A stretch of 64,000 nucleotides of DNA from Terrabacter sp. MAHUQ-38 (lineage in GTDB: Bacteria; Actinomycetota; Actinomycetes; Actinomycetales; Dermatophilaceae). The notes under the pieces are model-generated. The model ran no database searches. It was not told where the DNA came from and saw only the letters and a program-made list of their open reading frames with translations. A program made the translations under genes and the position numbers. Within the stretch, counting starts at the first letter, position 1; the number at the start of each line of letters is the position of its first letter. This document shows, piece after piece, positions 18,362 to 27,170 of this stretch. The DNA is taken from assembly GCF_014518425.1 (NCBI RefSeq), contig NZ_JACVCU010000002.1:372001-436000 (forward strand). The letters are read 5' to 3'.

Positions 18362-19537
18362 TCAGGCGTCGTAGTCGAGGCTGACCTCGTCGGTCACCGG
18401 GTGGCTCTGGCAGGCGAGGACGATGCCGGCCTCGACCTCCTCGGGCTCGAGTGCGTAGTTGCGGTCCATCCGGACCTCGCCCGAGACGAGCCGGGCCCGG
18501 CAGGTGCCGCACACGCCGTTCGTGCACGAGAACGGCGCGTCGGGCCGCGCGCGGAGGGTCGCGTCGAGGATCGTCTCCTCGCGGCTGGGCATCGGGATCA
18601 CAGTCGTGCGCCCGTCCAGGTTGACGGTGACCGTGGCCTCCGGCGGCGCCGAGTCGTCGACGACGACCTTTCGCTTCGGCTCCGTGCCGTCGTCGACGTG
18701 GAAGATCTCGTGGTGGATGTGGTGGGCGTCGACCCCGCGCTCCGTGAGCAGGGCCTCGGCTCCGGTGACCATGCCGAACGGGCCGCAGAGGTACCACTCG
18801 TCGACGGACTCCACGGGCAGCAGCGCGGCGAAGATCGCCGTGAGCCGCTGCGGCTCGAGGCGTCCGTGGAACAGCTCGACGTCCTGGGCCTCCCGCGAGA
18901 GCACGTTGACGAGGTGGAAGCGACCCGGGAAGCGGTTCTTCAGGTCCTCGAGCTCCTCGAGGAACATGATCGAGCTCGTCCGCCGGTTGCCGAAGAGCAG
19001 CGTCGCACGGGAGCCGGGCTCCTCCTCGAGCGCGCTCGTGAGCAGGGAGATCACGGGCGTGATGCCCGAGCCCGCCGCGATCGCGACGTGATGGCGAATG
19101 CCGTCCGGCTGGGTCGGGCACGTGAACGAGCCCAGCGGGGTCATGACCTCGACGACGTCGCCCGCGGTGACGATGTCGTTGAGCCAGTTCGACATGCGGC
19201 CCTCGGGCACGCGGGCAGCCGCCACTCGCAGGGTGCGCCCGGTCGGGTCGGCGAGCCGCGACTGGCAGATCGAGTAGGACTGGCGTACGTCGTCGCCGAG
19301 GATCGTGGCCCGCAGCGTCAGGTGCTGGCCGGGATCGAAGGCGAACTCGTCGACGAGCTCGGGGGGCACCGCGAAGGTGACGGCTACGGACTCGTCGGTC
19401 AGGCGCTCCACCGAGGCGACGGTGAGCGGGTGGAAGCGCGCCCGGTGCCGGCCTGCAGACGGCGCCGGAGCCGGCCCGGGTGAGGTCGTCGGCAGCTCGG
19501 AGGGCACGGCGGCGGGAGGGGTCGTGACGTCGGTCAT
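18362..19537 (-). CDS. paaE: 1,2-phenylacetyl-CoA epoxidase, reductase subunit PaaE
   Basis: PaaE passes electrons from NADPH through FAD and a plant-type [2Fe-2S] cluster to the PaaAC di-iron oxygenase. The 391-residue chain has a ferredoxin-reductase FAD domain (R-Q-S-Y-S-I-C), a NAD(P) domain (A-A-G-S-G-I-T-P, then L-C-G-P-F-G-M) and a C-terminal ferredoxin with cluster ligands C338, C343, C346 and C376. An N-terminal Pro/Ala-rich extension of about 30 residues is extra. The ATG abuts the paaD stop with no gap. As last gene of paaABCDE it should be translated coupled to paaD. Confidence 0.94.
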   Translation of the reverse strand: MTDVTTPPAAVPSELPTTSPGPAPAPSAGRHRARFHPLTVASVERLTDESVAVTFAVPPELVDEFAFDPGQHLTLRATILGDDVRQSYSICQSRLADPTGRTLRVAAARVPEGRMSNWLNDIVTAGDVVEVMTPLGSFTCPTQPDGIRHHVAIAAGSGITPVISLLTSALEEEPGSRATLLFGNRRTSSIMFLEELEDLKNRFPGRFHLVNVLSREAQDVELFHGRLEPQRLTAIFAALLPVESVDEWYLCGPFGMVTGAEALLTERGVDAHHIHHEIFHVDDGTEPKRKVVVDDSAPPEATVTVNLDGRTTVIPMPSREETILDATLRARPDAPFSCTNGVCGTCRARLVSGEVRMDRNYALEPEEVEAGIVLACQSHPVTDEVSLDYDA

Positions 19538-20044
19538 TCAGATGGCCTTGAACTCGTCGAAGGGCTCGAGGCACGCGTTGCACCGGCGCAGGGCCTTGCA
19601 CGCGGTCGAGCCGAAGTGGGCGATCTCGCTCGTGTCGGTGGAGCCGCACCTCGGGCAGGCGACGACGTGCCGGCTGAGGGTCACCGCGACCGGCCCAGGC
19701 GTCTCCCCCACCACCGGACCGGGTGGCGCGATGCCGAACCGCTCGAGCGCGGCCCGCCCCTCGTCGGTCATCCAGTCGGTCGTCCAGGCCGGCGAGCGCT
19801 GCGTGCGGACGTCGGCGGCATACCCCTGACGCCGGGCCTCGAAGACGATGCGCGACGCGATCGCCTCCATGGCCGGGCAGCCGCTGTACGTGGGGGTGAT
19901 CGTCGCCACGACGGTGTGGGTGTCCTCGTCCACCTCGACGGACCGGAGGATGCCGAGGTCGGCGATGCTGATCACGGGCACCTCGGGGTCAGGGATGCGG
20001 GAGATCGCTTCTGCGACAGGCGATTCCACAGCCATGAGCATCAC
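19538..20044 (-). CDS. paaD: 1,2-phenylacetyl-CoA epoxidase subunit PaaD
   Basis: PaaD belongs to the MIP18/SufT-like family and is needed for maturation of the epoxidase, probably for iron-sulfur loading of PaaE. The 168-residue protein has the DUF59 core (I-P-D-P-E-V-P-V-I-S-I-A-D-L-G near 16-30) and a C-terminal zinc-ribbon-like tail with C-P-R-C and C-x5-C-x2-C patterns typical of PaaD rather than SufT. Start overlaps the paaC stop by 4 bases; the stop abuts paaE. Confidence 0.93.
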   Translation of the reverse strand: MMLMAVESPVAEAISRIPDPEVPVISIADLGILRSVEVDEDTHTVVATITPTYSGCPAMEAIASRIVFEARRQGYAADVRTQRSPAWTTDWMTDEGRAALERFGIAPPGPVVGETPGPVAVTLSRHVVACPRCGSTDTSEIAHFGSTACKALRRCNACLEPFDEFKAI

Positions 20045-20856
20045 CAGGTCGCGCCGGGGTGAGAGCGGGCGATGTGCTGCATCTCAGCGAGGAGGTAGCC
20101 CATCGGCCGCGAGTGCACCCCGTCGCGGCCGCCGCGCGAGCGCCACGGAGAGTCGTTCGGCAGGGTCAGGGTCGCCTCGTCCACGACGCGGCCCGCCCGG
20201 GCCACGACGGCATCGTGCAGGCTGGACGGCAGCACACCCACGCCGAGCCCTGCCGCCAGGACCGACGCCTCGTCGTCGTCGAAGAGCTCGGCGAGGTAGG
20301 GCAGGACGCGCTCGAGCGCCGCCTGCATGCGGCGGTGCGACTCGTCGGTGCCGTCCCCGAGGCGCACGACCCACAGCGAGGCGTGGTCGAGGTGGTAGCG
20401 GACCTCCTTGAGCGCCTTGCCGGCGACCCCCGCGAGGACGTCGTCGGCGGAGCCGGCCAGCGCAGTGTGGAGCTCGACCTGGCGGGCGGAGAACCACAGC
20501 AACCGCGCCATCTCGTCGGCGAAGTCACCGCGCTCCTGCTCGACGAGGTGGACGTTGCGCCACTCGCGCTCATCGCGCTGCATCGCGTAGTCGTCCTCGC
20601 CGCGGCCCGTGCCGTCGATGGAGCCGACGTAGGGGTAGAGCGCGCGTGCCTGGCCGAGCAGGTCGAGCGCGATGTTGCCGAGCGCCATGTCCTCCTCGAT
20701 CTGCGGGGCGTTGGTCATCCACTCGGAGAGACGCTGGGCGTAGACCATCGCGTCGTCGGCCAGGCCGAGCAGGTATGCCGCGTAGGGCTTATGGTCGCCC
20801 GCATGGTTCTCGGCCGCTCCCGGAAGCGCTTCCTGGCGGGTCGCGTTGTCGCTCAT
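20041..20856 (-). CDS. paaC: 1,2-phenylacetyl-CoA epoxidase subunit PaaC
   Basis: PaaC is the structural partner of PaaA in the di-iron epoxidase that converts phenylacetyl-CoA to ring-1,2-epoxyphenylacetyl-CoA. The 271-residue helical protein has the ferritin-like layout, with Y-L-L-G-L-A-D-D, the E-E-D-M-A-L-G-N-I-A-L-D segment, Y-A-M-Q-R-D-E-R-E-W-R and K-E-V-R-Y-H-L-D-H. It is coupled by 4-base overlaps to paaB upstream and paaD downstream. Confidence 0.94.
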   Translation of the reverse strand: MSDNATRQEALPGAAENHAGDHKPYAAYLLGLADDAMVYAQRLSEWMTNAPQIEEDMALGNIALDLLGQARALYPYVGSIDGTGRGEDDYAMQRDEREWRNVHLVEQERGDFADEMARLLWFSARQVELHTALAGSADDVLAGVAGKALKEVRYHLDHASLWVVRLGDGTDESHRRMQAALERVLPYLAELFDDDEASVLAAGLGVGVLPSSLHDAVVARAGRVVDEATLTLPNDSPWRSRGGRDGVHSRPMGYLLAEMQHIARSHPGATW

Positions 20857-21206
20857 AGGTACTCGACATCCTCGGGCACGTCGTAGAACGACGGGTGCCG
20901 ATAGACCTTGTCGGCGGCCGGGTCGAAGAAGGAGTCCTTCTCGGCGGGACTGCTCGCCGTGACGTCGTCGGCGCGAACGACCCAGATCGAGACGCCCTCC
21001 TGGCGCCGGGTGTAGACGTCGCGTGCGTTGCGCAGAGCGAGCGTCGCGTCAGGGGCGTGCAAAGAGCCGACGTGCACGTGCGACAGGCCGCGCTTGCCGC
21101 GGACGAAGACCTCCCAGAGCGGCCAGCTGCGCTCCTGGTGGGCAACCTCGGCGGGAGCCTGCGGGTCGTGCGAGTCGGTGCGGGGCGGGTTGGTGGCTCC
21201 GCTCAC
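20853..21206 (-). CDS. paaB: 1,2-phenylacetyl-CoA epoxidase subunit PaaB
   Basis: PaaB is the small bridging subunit of the epoxidase complex. The 117-residue sequence has the family blocks [14 protein letters not shown] near residue 29, [11 protein letters not shown] and [13 protein letters not shown]. It overlaps paaA and paaC by 4 bases each. The N-terminal 25 residues are a poorly conserved hydrophilic extension. Confidence 0.93.
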   Translation of the reverse strand: MSGATNPPRTDSHDPQAPAEVAHQERSWPLWEVFVRGKRGLSHVHVGSLHAPDATLALRNARDVYTRRQEGVSIWVVRADDVTASSPAEKDSFFDPAADKVYRHPSFYDVPEDVEYL

Positions 21207-22255
21207 GCGGCACTCTCCTTGGTCCTGGCGGCCTGCTTGGCGGCATAGGCGTTGGCGGCTTCACGCACCCAGGCGCCCTCCTCGTGGGCGCGACGGCGGT
21301 GCGCGATGCGCTCGGCGTTGCACGGGCCGTCACCGCGCAGCACCTGCCAGAACTCATCCCAGTCGATCTCGCCGAAGTCGTAGTGGCCGCGCTCGTCGTT
21401 CCAGCGCAGCTCCGGGTCGGGCAGGACGACGCCGAGCTTCTCCGCCTGCGGCACCATCATGTCGACGAACCTCTGGCGCAGGTCGTCGTTGGCGAACCGC
21501 TTGATCCCCCACGCCATCGACTGCTCCGTGTGCCCACCCTTGGTGGCCTCGCCGGTGTCGGGCGGGCCGAACATCGCGAGCGCCGGCCACCACCAGCGGT
21601 CGGCCGCGTCCTGGGCCATCGCCTGCTGGGCCTCGGTGCCACGCATGAGGGTCCACAGGATCTCGAAGCCCTGCCGCTGGTGGAACGACTCCTCCTTGCA
21701 GACGCGGATCATCGCGCGCGCGTAGGGGCCGTAGGAGCACCGGCAGAGCGGCACCTGGTTCATGATCGCCGCACCGTCGACGAGCCAGCCGATGGCCCCG
21801 CAGTCGGCCCACGTGAGGGTCGGGTAGTTGAAGATCGAGGAGTACTTCTGCCGGCCGTCGTGGAGCCGGTCGAGCAGCTCCTGGCGGTCGACACCGAGGG
21901 TCTCGGCGGCGCTGTAGAGGTAGAGCCCGTGGCCGGCTTCGTCCTGGACCTTCGCGATGAGGATCGCCTTGCGACGCAGCGACGGGGCCCTGCTGATCCA
22001 GTTGCCCTCGGGCTGCATGCCGATGATCTCGGAGTGCGCGTGCTGGGCGATCTGGCGGACCAGCGTCTCGCGGTACTTCTCGGGCATCGCGTCGCGGGGC
22101 TCGATGCGCTGGTCGGCCGCGATGAGGGCATCGAACTCGTCACCGACGCCGCCTCGACTGTCGCGCTGGTCGTCGTGCGCCGCAGCCGCGTCGTAGACGG
22201 CGGTCTCGGCCGCGTTCAGCGGTTCGTTCGGGTCGATGACGTCGTTGCCATACAT
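21203..22255 (-). CDS. paaA: 1,2-phenylacetyl-CoA epoxidase catalytic subunit PaaA
   Basis: PaaA is the di-iron catalytic subunit of the aerobic phenylacetate pathway's ring epoxidase. The 350-residue protein shows carboxylate-bridged di-iron helices, including [13 protein letters not shown] and [10 protein letters not shown] (E-x2-H pairs), and the I-D-W-D-E-F-W region near the C-terminus. The ATG at 22255 gives the family start M-Y-G-N-D; the open frame runs on upstream but is not conserved. It is the first gene of paaABCDE. No other phenylacetate genes (ligase, paaG/Z/J) or paaR are in the window. Confidence 0.94.
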   Translation of the reverse strand: MYGNDVIDPNEPLNAAETAVYDAAAAHDDQRDSRGGVGDEFDALIAADQRIEPRDAMPEKYRETLVRQIAQHAHSEIIGMQPEGNWISRAPSLRRKAILIAKVQDEAGHGLYLYSAAETLGVDRQELLDRLHDGRQKYSSIFNYPTLTWADCGAIGWLVDGAAIMNQVPLCRCSYGPYARAMIRVCKEESFHQRQGFEILWTLMRGTEAQQAMAQDAADRWWWPALAMFGPPDTGEATKGGHTEQSMAWGIKRFANDDLRQRFVDMMVPQAEKLGVVLPDPELRWNDERGHYDFGEIDWDEFWQVLRGDGPCNAERIAHRRRAHEEGAWVREAANAYAAKQAARTKESAA

Positions 22256-22354
22256 GAGTCCAGTATGCGAGATGGGCCCGAGGGCGTCCAAAGCCGGGTC
22301 CACCGTCGACCGTGGGGAGGCGGCCGCGGGGTCCCCGTCGCCTGAGAGGATGCC

Positions 22355-23059
22355 GTGGTGGCACACGAACACGAGCACACCAACGGGCACGCCCCCGACC
22401 ATCCGCACGGGCACGGGCACGACCACGGACACAGCCACCTGCACGAGGCCGGGCCGGTGGCGGACGCGTCGGTGCGCGTGGCGCGGGTGTCCGATGCCCC
22501 GGCCGTCGGGCTCGTGCAGGCGGTCGTGTGGCGAGAGGCGTATGCCGGCGTGCTACCCGACGAGGTCGTGGAGCAGTTCGACCCACGTCCCTTCACGAAC
22601 GCCTGGCGTGCCTCGCTCGGTGACGCGCCCTCGCCCGACCACCTGCTGCTCGTCGCGTGCGCCGGCGAGCAGGTCGTCGGCTTCGCCGCGGTCGGGCCCT
22701 CCCCCGACCCGGACGGCGCCGAGGCCGCCGAGCTGCTCGTCCTCGGCGTCCACCCCGACGCCCGCCGCCAGGGCCACGGCTCGCGCCTGCTCAACGCGGC
22801 CGTCGACACGGCCCGCGGACGTGGCGCCGGCATGCTGACGGCCTGGGTCCTCGCCGACGCCGACGAGACACGCGGCTTCCTCACGTCGGCAGGTCTCGAG
22901 GCCGACGGCGCCCACCGGGAGCGGGTCGTGTCCGAGGAGGGCCGCACCGCGCGCGAGGTGCGGCTGTCGGCGACCGTCGTCGACGCCGAGGAGCACGCCG
23001 GCGACCTGACCGCGGACGGAGTGGGGGCCACCGTCGACGAGGGCTCGGAGCGGGCGTGA
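22355..23059 (+). CDS. GNAT family N-acetyltransferase with His-rich N-terminal tail
   Basis: This 234-residue protein begins with about 33 residues containing 12 histidines, mostly as H-x-H repeats, which looks like a metal-binding tail. From about residue 37 a GNAT domain follows, with the acetyl-CoA loop [14 protein letters not shown] near 130-143 and an alpha-4 region after it. The acceptor substrate is unknown. The start is a GTG at 22355 (a second GTG follows at once) after a GAGAGG site. Its stop overlaps the azlC start, so it is the first gene of a GNAT-azlC-azlD-yjbR-like unit. Confidence 0.85.
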   Translation: MVAHEHEHTNGHAPDHPHGHGHDHGHSHLHEAGPVADASVRVARVSDAPAVGLVQAVVWREAYAGVLPDEVVEQFDPRPFTNAWRASLGDAPSPDHLLLVACAGEQVVGFAAVGPSPDPDGAEAAELLVLGVHPDARRQGHGSRLLNAAVDTARGRGAGMLTAWVLADADETRGFLTSAGLEADGAHRERVVSEEGRTAREVRLSATVVDAEEHAGDLTADGVGATVDEGSERA

Positions 23060-23745
23060 CCGCAGCGGCGGACCCGGGGGCGCGCCGCGCGGTCGTGCGG
23101 CAGAGCCTCTCGGTGGGCGTCGCGACCGGCGCCTACGGCATCAGCTTCGGCGCGCTCGCCGTCGCGGCGGGGCTCGACACGTGGCAGGCGATGGCGTTGT
23201 CGCTGCTCATGTTCACGGGCGGGTCGCAGTTCGCCTTCGTCGGGATCATCGGGGGCGGCCTGCACGCGGCACCGGCCGCGATCGCGGCCTCGTCGATGCT
23301 CGGCATCAGGAACGGCCTCTACGCGCTCGAGCTGGCCCACCTGCTCAACGTGCGCGGCGGCCGGCGGGTCGCGGCCGCCCACCTCACGATCGACGAGTCG
23401 ACGGCGGTCGCCGTGGCCCAGGACGACCCGCGGACCGCGCGCCTCGGGTTCTGGCTGACGGGGCTCACGGTCTTCGCCCTGTGGAACCTCACGACACTCG
23501 CCGGGGCGCTCATCGGCAACCTCATCGGCGACCCGCGCACCTATGGCCTGGACGCCGCCGCGTGCGCGGCCTTCACCGCGTTGCTCTGGCCGCGGCTGCG
23601 CTCCCGCGACGGGGTGGCCATCGCCGTCCTCGGTGCCGTCGTGGCGGTCGTGCTCGCGCCGACGATGCCGCCCGGCATACCGGTCGTGGCGGCAGCGGCG
23701 GCGGCGCTGCTCGCGTGGCGCACGCCGAGGAGGGAGCGCCCGTGA
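23056..23745 (+). CDS. azlC: AzlC family branched-chain amino acid exporter, large subunit
   Basis: AzlC with AzlD forms a branched-chain amino acid exporter (BrnFE type). The 229-residue hydrophobic protein has the hallmark V-A-T-G-A-Y-G-I-S-F-G-A-L near residue 18, F-T-G-G-S-Q-F-A-F-V near 52, a G-I-R-N-G-L-Y-A segment and an acidic T-I-D-E-S-T-A loop. The GTG start overlaps the GNAT stop (GTGA), and its stop overlaps azlD in the same way, showing translational coupling. Confidence 0.91.
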   Translation: MTAAADPGARRAVVRQSLSVGVATGAYGISFGALAVAAGLDTWQAMALSLLMFTGGSQFAFVGIIGGGLHAAPAAIAASSMLGIRNGLYALELAHLLNVRGGRRVAAAHLTIDESTAVAVAQDDPRTARLGFWLTGLTVFALWNLTTLAGALIGNLIGDPRTYGLDAAACAAFTALLWPRLRSRDGVAIAVLGAVVAVVLAPTMPPGIPVVAAAAAALLAWRTPRRERP

Positions 23746-24056
23746 GCATGTGGACGGCGCTGATCGTCGCCGCCGCGATCGCCTTCGCGCTCAAGCTCGC
23801 CGGCCATCTCATCCCCGCGCACCTGCTCGACGGGCCGCGCGTCCGGCGCCTCACCGGCGCCCTGCCGATCGCACTGCTCGCGGCGCTCGTGGCCACGCAG
23901 GCGCTCACCGGCCCGGGCGGCACGTTCGTGCTCGACGCCCGCGCGGCGGCGGTCGGCGTCGCGGTCGTCGCGCTCGTGCTTCGCGCGCCCTTCATCGTCG
24001 TCGTCGTGCTGGGGGCCGCGACCGCGGCGGTCCTTCGAGCGATGGGATGGTCGTGA
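23742..24056 (+). CDS. azlD: AzlD family branched-chain amino acid exporter, small subunit
   Basis: AzlD is the small partner of AzlC. The 104-residue protein has three to four hydrophobic helices, and the L-K-L-A-G-H-L-I-P segment plus an R-R-L-T-G-A-L-P-I-A-L-L-A-A-L block, as in the family. The GTG at 23742 overlaps the azlC stop; an in-frame ATG two codons later (23748) is the alternative. Confidence 0.89.
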   Translation: MSMWTALIVAAAIAFALKLAGHLIPAHLLDGPRVRRLTGALPIALLAALVATQALTGPGGTFVLDARAAAVGVAVVALVLRAPFIVVVVLGAATAAVLRAMGWS

Positions 24057-24059
24057 ACC

Positions 24060-24428
24060 GTGGCTGACGCGGACGACGTGCGCCGGGTCGCCCTCGCCCT
24101 CGCCGGGGTCGAGGAGATCCCCAGCGACGGGTTCGACTTCCGGGTCGGCAACAAGGGCTTCGTCTGGTCCTACCCCGAGCGGCGACCGGGTCAGCGACGC
24201 GTGATCCGCAGCGACATCGCGGTCCTCTACGTCGGCGACGAGGCCGAGAAGCAGGCGCTCGTGCTCGGTGAGCCCGAGCTCTTCTTCACCACGCCCGCCT
24301 ATGACGGCGTGTCGCTCGTCATGCTCTGGCTCGACCGTGTCGACGGCGAGCGGCTCGAGGAGCTGGTGACCGACGCATGGCGGATGCGTGCACCGGCCGA
24401 GCTGGTCGAGGGCACCCAGGACACCTGA
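24060..24428 (+). CDS. MmcQ/YjbR family protein
   Basis: This 122-residue protein matches the YjbR/MmcQ double-wing fold, related to DNA-binding type II secretion-like CyaY folds: D-V-R-R-V-A-L-A-L-A-G-V-E-E near the start, F-R-V-G-N-K-G-F-V-W and a C-terminal E-L-V-T-D-A-W-R-M-R-A-P. The cellular role is unknown. It uses a GTG start 3 bases past the azlD stop, so it is the last gene of the unit. A hairpin follows at 24436-24470. Confidence 0.85.
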   Translation: MADADDVRRVALALAGVEEIPSDGFDFRVGNKGFVWSYPERRPGQRRVIRSDIAVLYVGDEAEKQALVLGEPELFFTTPAYDGVSLVMLWLDRVDGERLEELVTDAWRMRAPAELVEGTQDT

Positions 24429-24435
24429 GCCGGCA

Positions 24436-24470
24436 GAGGCCGGGGCCGCCCGTGCGCGGTCCCCGGCCTC
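24436..24470. terminator. Hairpin terminator between convergent genes
   Basis: A 10-bp perfect outer stem (24436-24445 with 24461-24470) and a further CCGC/GCGG pairing across a one-base bulge lie between the YjbR-like stop and the end of the secreted unknown. It could serve both directions. Confidence 0.65.
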
Positions 24471-24498
24471 CGGTGACATCGGACGACGTCCAGCGAGC

Positions 24499-25563
24499 TC
24501 AGTCGAGGATGCCGCCCCCGTACAGACCCGTCACGTCGCTCAGAGACGAGTAGTGCAGGTGGTCGATCGGGTTGTCGGGGTCGTCGAGGCCCTTGTTGTA
24601 CGTGTAGGCAGCGCTCTCGAAGCCGACGTAGAGCCGGTCGCCCAGAATCGTGACGCCCTGGTTCATCGAGGGCGCCCGGAAGCAGTACGAGTTGCCGTCG
24701 GACAGCGAGTCCTGTCCCCGTGGCATGACCCAGAGGTTGCCACGGTCGTTCCGCCCGTAAGACGTCGAGAAGATGACGTGGTTGGCAGTGACTGCCACAC
24801 CCTGGGTCTTCTTCGGCGCGTAGACCTGCGTCGAGCTGACGTAGGAGATGGCCCCCGTGCTACTGCTCGTCTGCACGTAGCCGTTGAGGTGCTGGGAGCT
24901 CGACTCGTCGAAGTCACCGGCCCAGAGGTGGCCGTCGCCCGTGCCCATGAAACCCACGACGTAAGAGGACGCACGGTTGTAGTCCCGGGCGTAGACCGTG
25001 TTGGTGTTCGCTCCCTGGAGGGCGTCACGGACCTTGCTCAACCGGTACCCCCGGATCTCGGACTCGCTGCCGACGTAGAGCCAGCCCTTGTACACGCCGA
25101 TGCCGCCGACGTGTCCCTCGGCGATGAGCATGCGGCCGAGCGAGGTGCCGGAGCGGGACCCGCCGATGACGACGCCCCAGACGCCGCTCGCCCCGTCGGT
25201 CGTGCCGTCGCCGTCCTCGTCCTTGTACGCCGAGACGAGGATGAGGTCCTCGCCCGTGCCGTCCCAGTTCGGCCAGGCGGCGATCCCCTGCGGCACGTAG
25301 TGCTCGTCCAGCAGGCCCGCCGGGATGGGCGCGCCGGGGTGGAAGCGCCGCGTCGTCTGCGACGAGACGTCGACCCAGTCGTAGACCCGGCTCGCGGACG
25401 GTCCGGCGTAGAACTGCCCGCTGGTGCTGCGGGTCGTGTAGCAGAGCGGGTCATCGTCGTCGTCGGCCCGGGCCGACGTCGTCGTGACGACGAGGGTGCT
25501 CGCCACCATCCCGATGATCCCGATTCCTGCGAGTACGCGTCGTCGAAGCGGTCCCATGATCAC
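24499..25563 (-). CDS. Secreted protein of unknown function, beta-propeller-like
   Basis: The 354-residue product has a Sec signal peptide (R-R-R near residues 6-8, hydrophobic core 11-27, cleavage after the A-R-A at about 33). The mature part has repeated short blocks that read like propeller blades: G-G-I-G-V-Y-K-G-W-L-Y-V-G, G-D-G-H-L-W-A-G-D-F, G-V-A-V-T-A-N-H-V-I-F-S and G-V-T-I-L-G-D-R-L-Y-V-G, each a hydrophobic strand with a Gly turn. An acidic D-E-D-G-D-G-T loop near 117 may bind calcium. Two Met codons (25563, 25557) are possible starts. No enzyme family is recognised. Confidence 0.8.
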   Translation of the reverse strand: MIMGPLRRRVLAGIGIIGMVASTLVVTTTSARADDDDDPLCYTTRSTSGQFYAGPSASRVYDWVDVSSQTTRRFHPGAPIPAGLLDEHYVPQGIAAWPNWDGTGEDLILVSAYKDEDGDGTTDGASGVWGVVIGGSRSGTSLGRMLIAEGHVGGIGVYKGWLYVGSESEIRGYRLSKVRDALQGANTNTVYARDYNRASSYVVGFMGTGDGHLWAGDFDESSSQHLNGYVQTSSSTGAISYVSSTQVYAPKKTQGVAVTANHVIFSTSYGRNDRGNLWVMPRGQDSLSDGNSYCFRAPSMNQGVTILGDRLYVGFESAAYTYNKGLDDPDNPIDHLHYSSLSDVTGLYGGGILD

Positions 25564-25636
25564 ACTCCCCTGTCGGTGCGCGACCCCTGTGTCGCGGCTG
25601 AGGTCAGGCTAGACCCGGGACGCACGTATCGGGGGT

Positions 25637-26500
25637 TCAGGCGTGGGAGTCGCAGGCAGGCTGGAGGGGACGCCCGGGGAGGTCCTCCCGGTTGTGCATG
25701 CGGCTCGTCGGGACGCCACAGACGTGGCACTCGGCGAGGTGCACGGCCTGGTCGCTGAAGCCCACCGTCATGCGCTCGTCGAAGACGTAGAGGTGGCCCT
25801 CCCACAGGCCGCTGTCACCCCGCTGCTCGCCGTAGCGCACGATGCCGCCGTCGAGCTGGTAGACCTCCTCGAAGCCGCGCGAGCGCATGAGGCTGGTCAG
25901 CACCTCGCACCGGATGCCGCCCGTGCAGTAGGTCACGACCGGTCGCGACCGCAGGTCGTCCCACCGGCCGGCGTCGAGCTCGCGGACGAAGTCGCTCGTG
26001 TGCCGGATGTCGGGCAAGACGGCGCCGCGGAACCGGCCGACCTGCGCCTCGACTGCATTGCGTCCGTCGAGCAGCACGACGTCTTCACCACGCTCCGCGA
26101 CGAGGGCGTCGAGCTCGTCGGGGGTGAGGCGCGTACCGCCGCCGACGACGCCGTGCTCGTCGACGACCACCTCATCCGGGACGCCGAACGACACGATCTC
26201 CTCACGGACCTTCACGACGAGGCGCGGGAAGTCGAGGCTGCGCCCCTGCTCGTCGAGTCCGGTGCCGTCGCTCCACCTCACGTCGATGTCGCGGAACAGC
26301 GCGTACTCCCGGGTCGAGCGGAGATACGCCTTGAGGGCCGTGACGTCGCCACCGACGGTCGCGTTGATGCCGTGACGCGACAGCAGGATTCGCCCACGGA
26401 GCCCGAGGCGCTCGCACAGGTCGCGCTGCCACAGGCGCAGCGCGTCGGGGTCCGCGAGCGGCCGGAACGCATAGAAGAGGACGACCTTCGGGATGGCCAC
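25637..26500 (-). CDS. trhO: tRNA uridine(34) hydroxylase TrhO (rhodanese domain)
   Basis: TrhO (YceA) hydroxylates uridine-34 of tRNAs to 5-hydroxyuridine using O2, supporting wobble decoding. The 287-residue protein has the N-terminal UPF0176 domain ([16 protein letters not shown] near 37-51), then a rhodanese domain with the loop V-T-Y-C192-T-G-G-I-R-C198-E. A C-terminal cysteine-containing extension (C-H-V-C-G-V-P) may bind metal. The ATG at 26500 fits the family start. It is a single gene, with 43 bases separating it from the frameshifted gene upstream. Confidence 0.93.
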   Translation of the reverse strand: MAIPKVVLFYAFRPLADPDALRLWQRDLCERLGLRGRILLSRHGINATVGGDVTALKAYLRSTREYALFRDIDVRWSDGTGLDEQGRSLDFPRLVVKVREEIVSFGVPDEVVVDEHGVVGGGTRLTPDELDALVAERGEDVVLLDGRNAVEAQVGRFRGAVLPDIRHTSDFVRELDAGRWDDLRSRPVVTYCTGGIRCEVLTSLMRSRGFEEVYQLDGGIVRYGEQRGDSGLWEGHLYVFDERMTVGFSDQAVHLAECHVCGVPTSRMHNREDLPGRPLQPACDSHA

Positions 26501-26543
26501 GGGTGCGATTGTCTCCCACGCATGGCGGTCGCCGTCGGTGAGG

Positions 26544-27072
26544 TCAGCTCAACGCCTGGTCCGCCACCCGAACGATGTCCGCGCGAGCGCCGAGCACCCG
26601 GGCGGCGGGGCCCTGCCCTGCCCGCGACTCCGCGGCAGTCGTTACGAGAAGCGTGCGGGTCCAGAGCCCACCGAGCTGCCCGGTCGTGCCCAGCGCCTTT
26701 GCCTAGTGCGGTGACCATCCGATCTGCATACCGTTCCGAGGCGAGGCCGAAGAGTCCCGGCACGCTGGCGCCGAGGCGGAGCGTCAGCCGCGCCCCCGGA
26801 GCCGTCTGGACGAGGACCTCGACCGGCGGCCCGTCGAGCCGCACCTCGAGCTGGTGCTCGCCCGGACCGCTGGTGTGAGCGCTCCACATGTCGAGCGCCG
26901 GCATCGGTGCGGGCACCGTCGATCGCGGGTCACCCAGACCGGCACCCGCCAGCTCGACCGACGGCGCCACCTGTCCCACCCGCAGGACCCGCGCCGAACC
27001 GACGTAGCTGGCCAGGTCGACCGGGTGTGCCGCAGCCAGGAGCACCGGCCCTCGGTCGGTCGAGGCGCGCAC
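26544..27072 (-). pseudogene. Unknown protein gene, broken by a one-base frameshift
   Basis: From a GTG at 27072 the frame codes for a plausible protein (R-V-G-Q-V-A-P-S-V-E-L and H-Q-L-E-V-R-L-D-G-P-P-V-E-V-L-V) as far as G-L-A-S-E-R-Y-A-D-R-M-V-T-A-L-G-K. It then turns to low-quality shadow sequence. Removing one T of the TTT run at 26698-26700 restores a frame reading A-L-G-T-T-G-Q-L-G-G-L-W-T-R-T-L-L-V and ending in a TGA at 26544, about 175 residues in total. The downstream half has the codon pattern of real genes. Either a true frameshift or a homopolymer error explains it. No family is recognised. It follows dapB by 98 bases. Confidence 0.65.
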
Positions 27073-27170
27073 GTGCAGGGCGCACGGACGTGTGCCGTCG
27101 GCTCGATCAGAGCCTGGGTGTCGCCCGGAGCCTGTGAATTCGGTTGTCCACAGGACCGATTCGCCACGTG

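Noticed and set aside
26784-27167. A 127-codon minus-strand frame upstream of the broken gene
   Set aside because: It is Arg/Ser/Cys-rich, as in shadow frames, and overlaps the better frame beginning at 27072.
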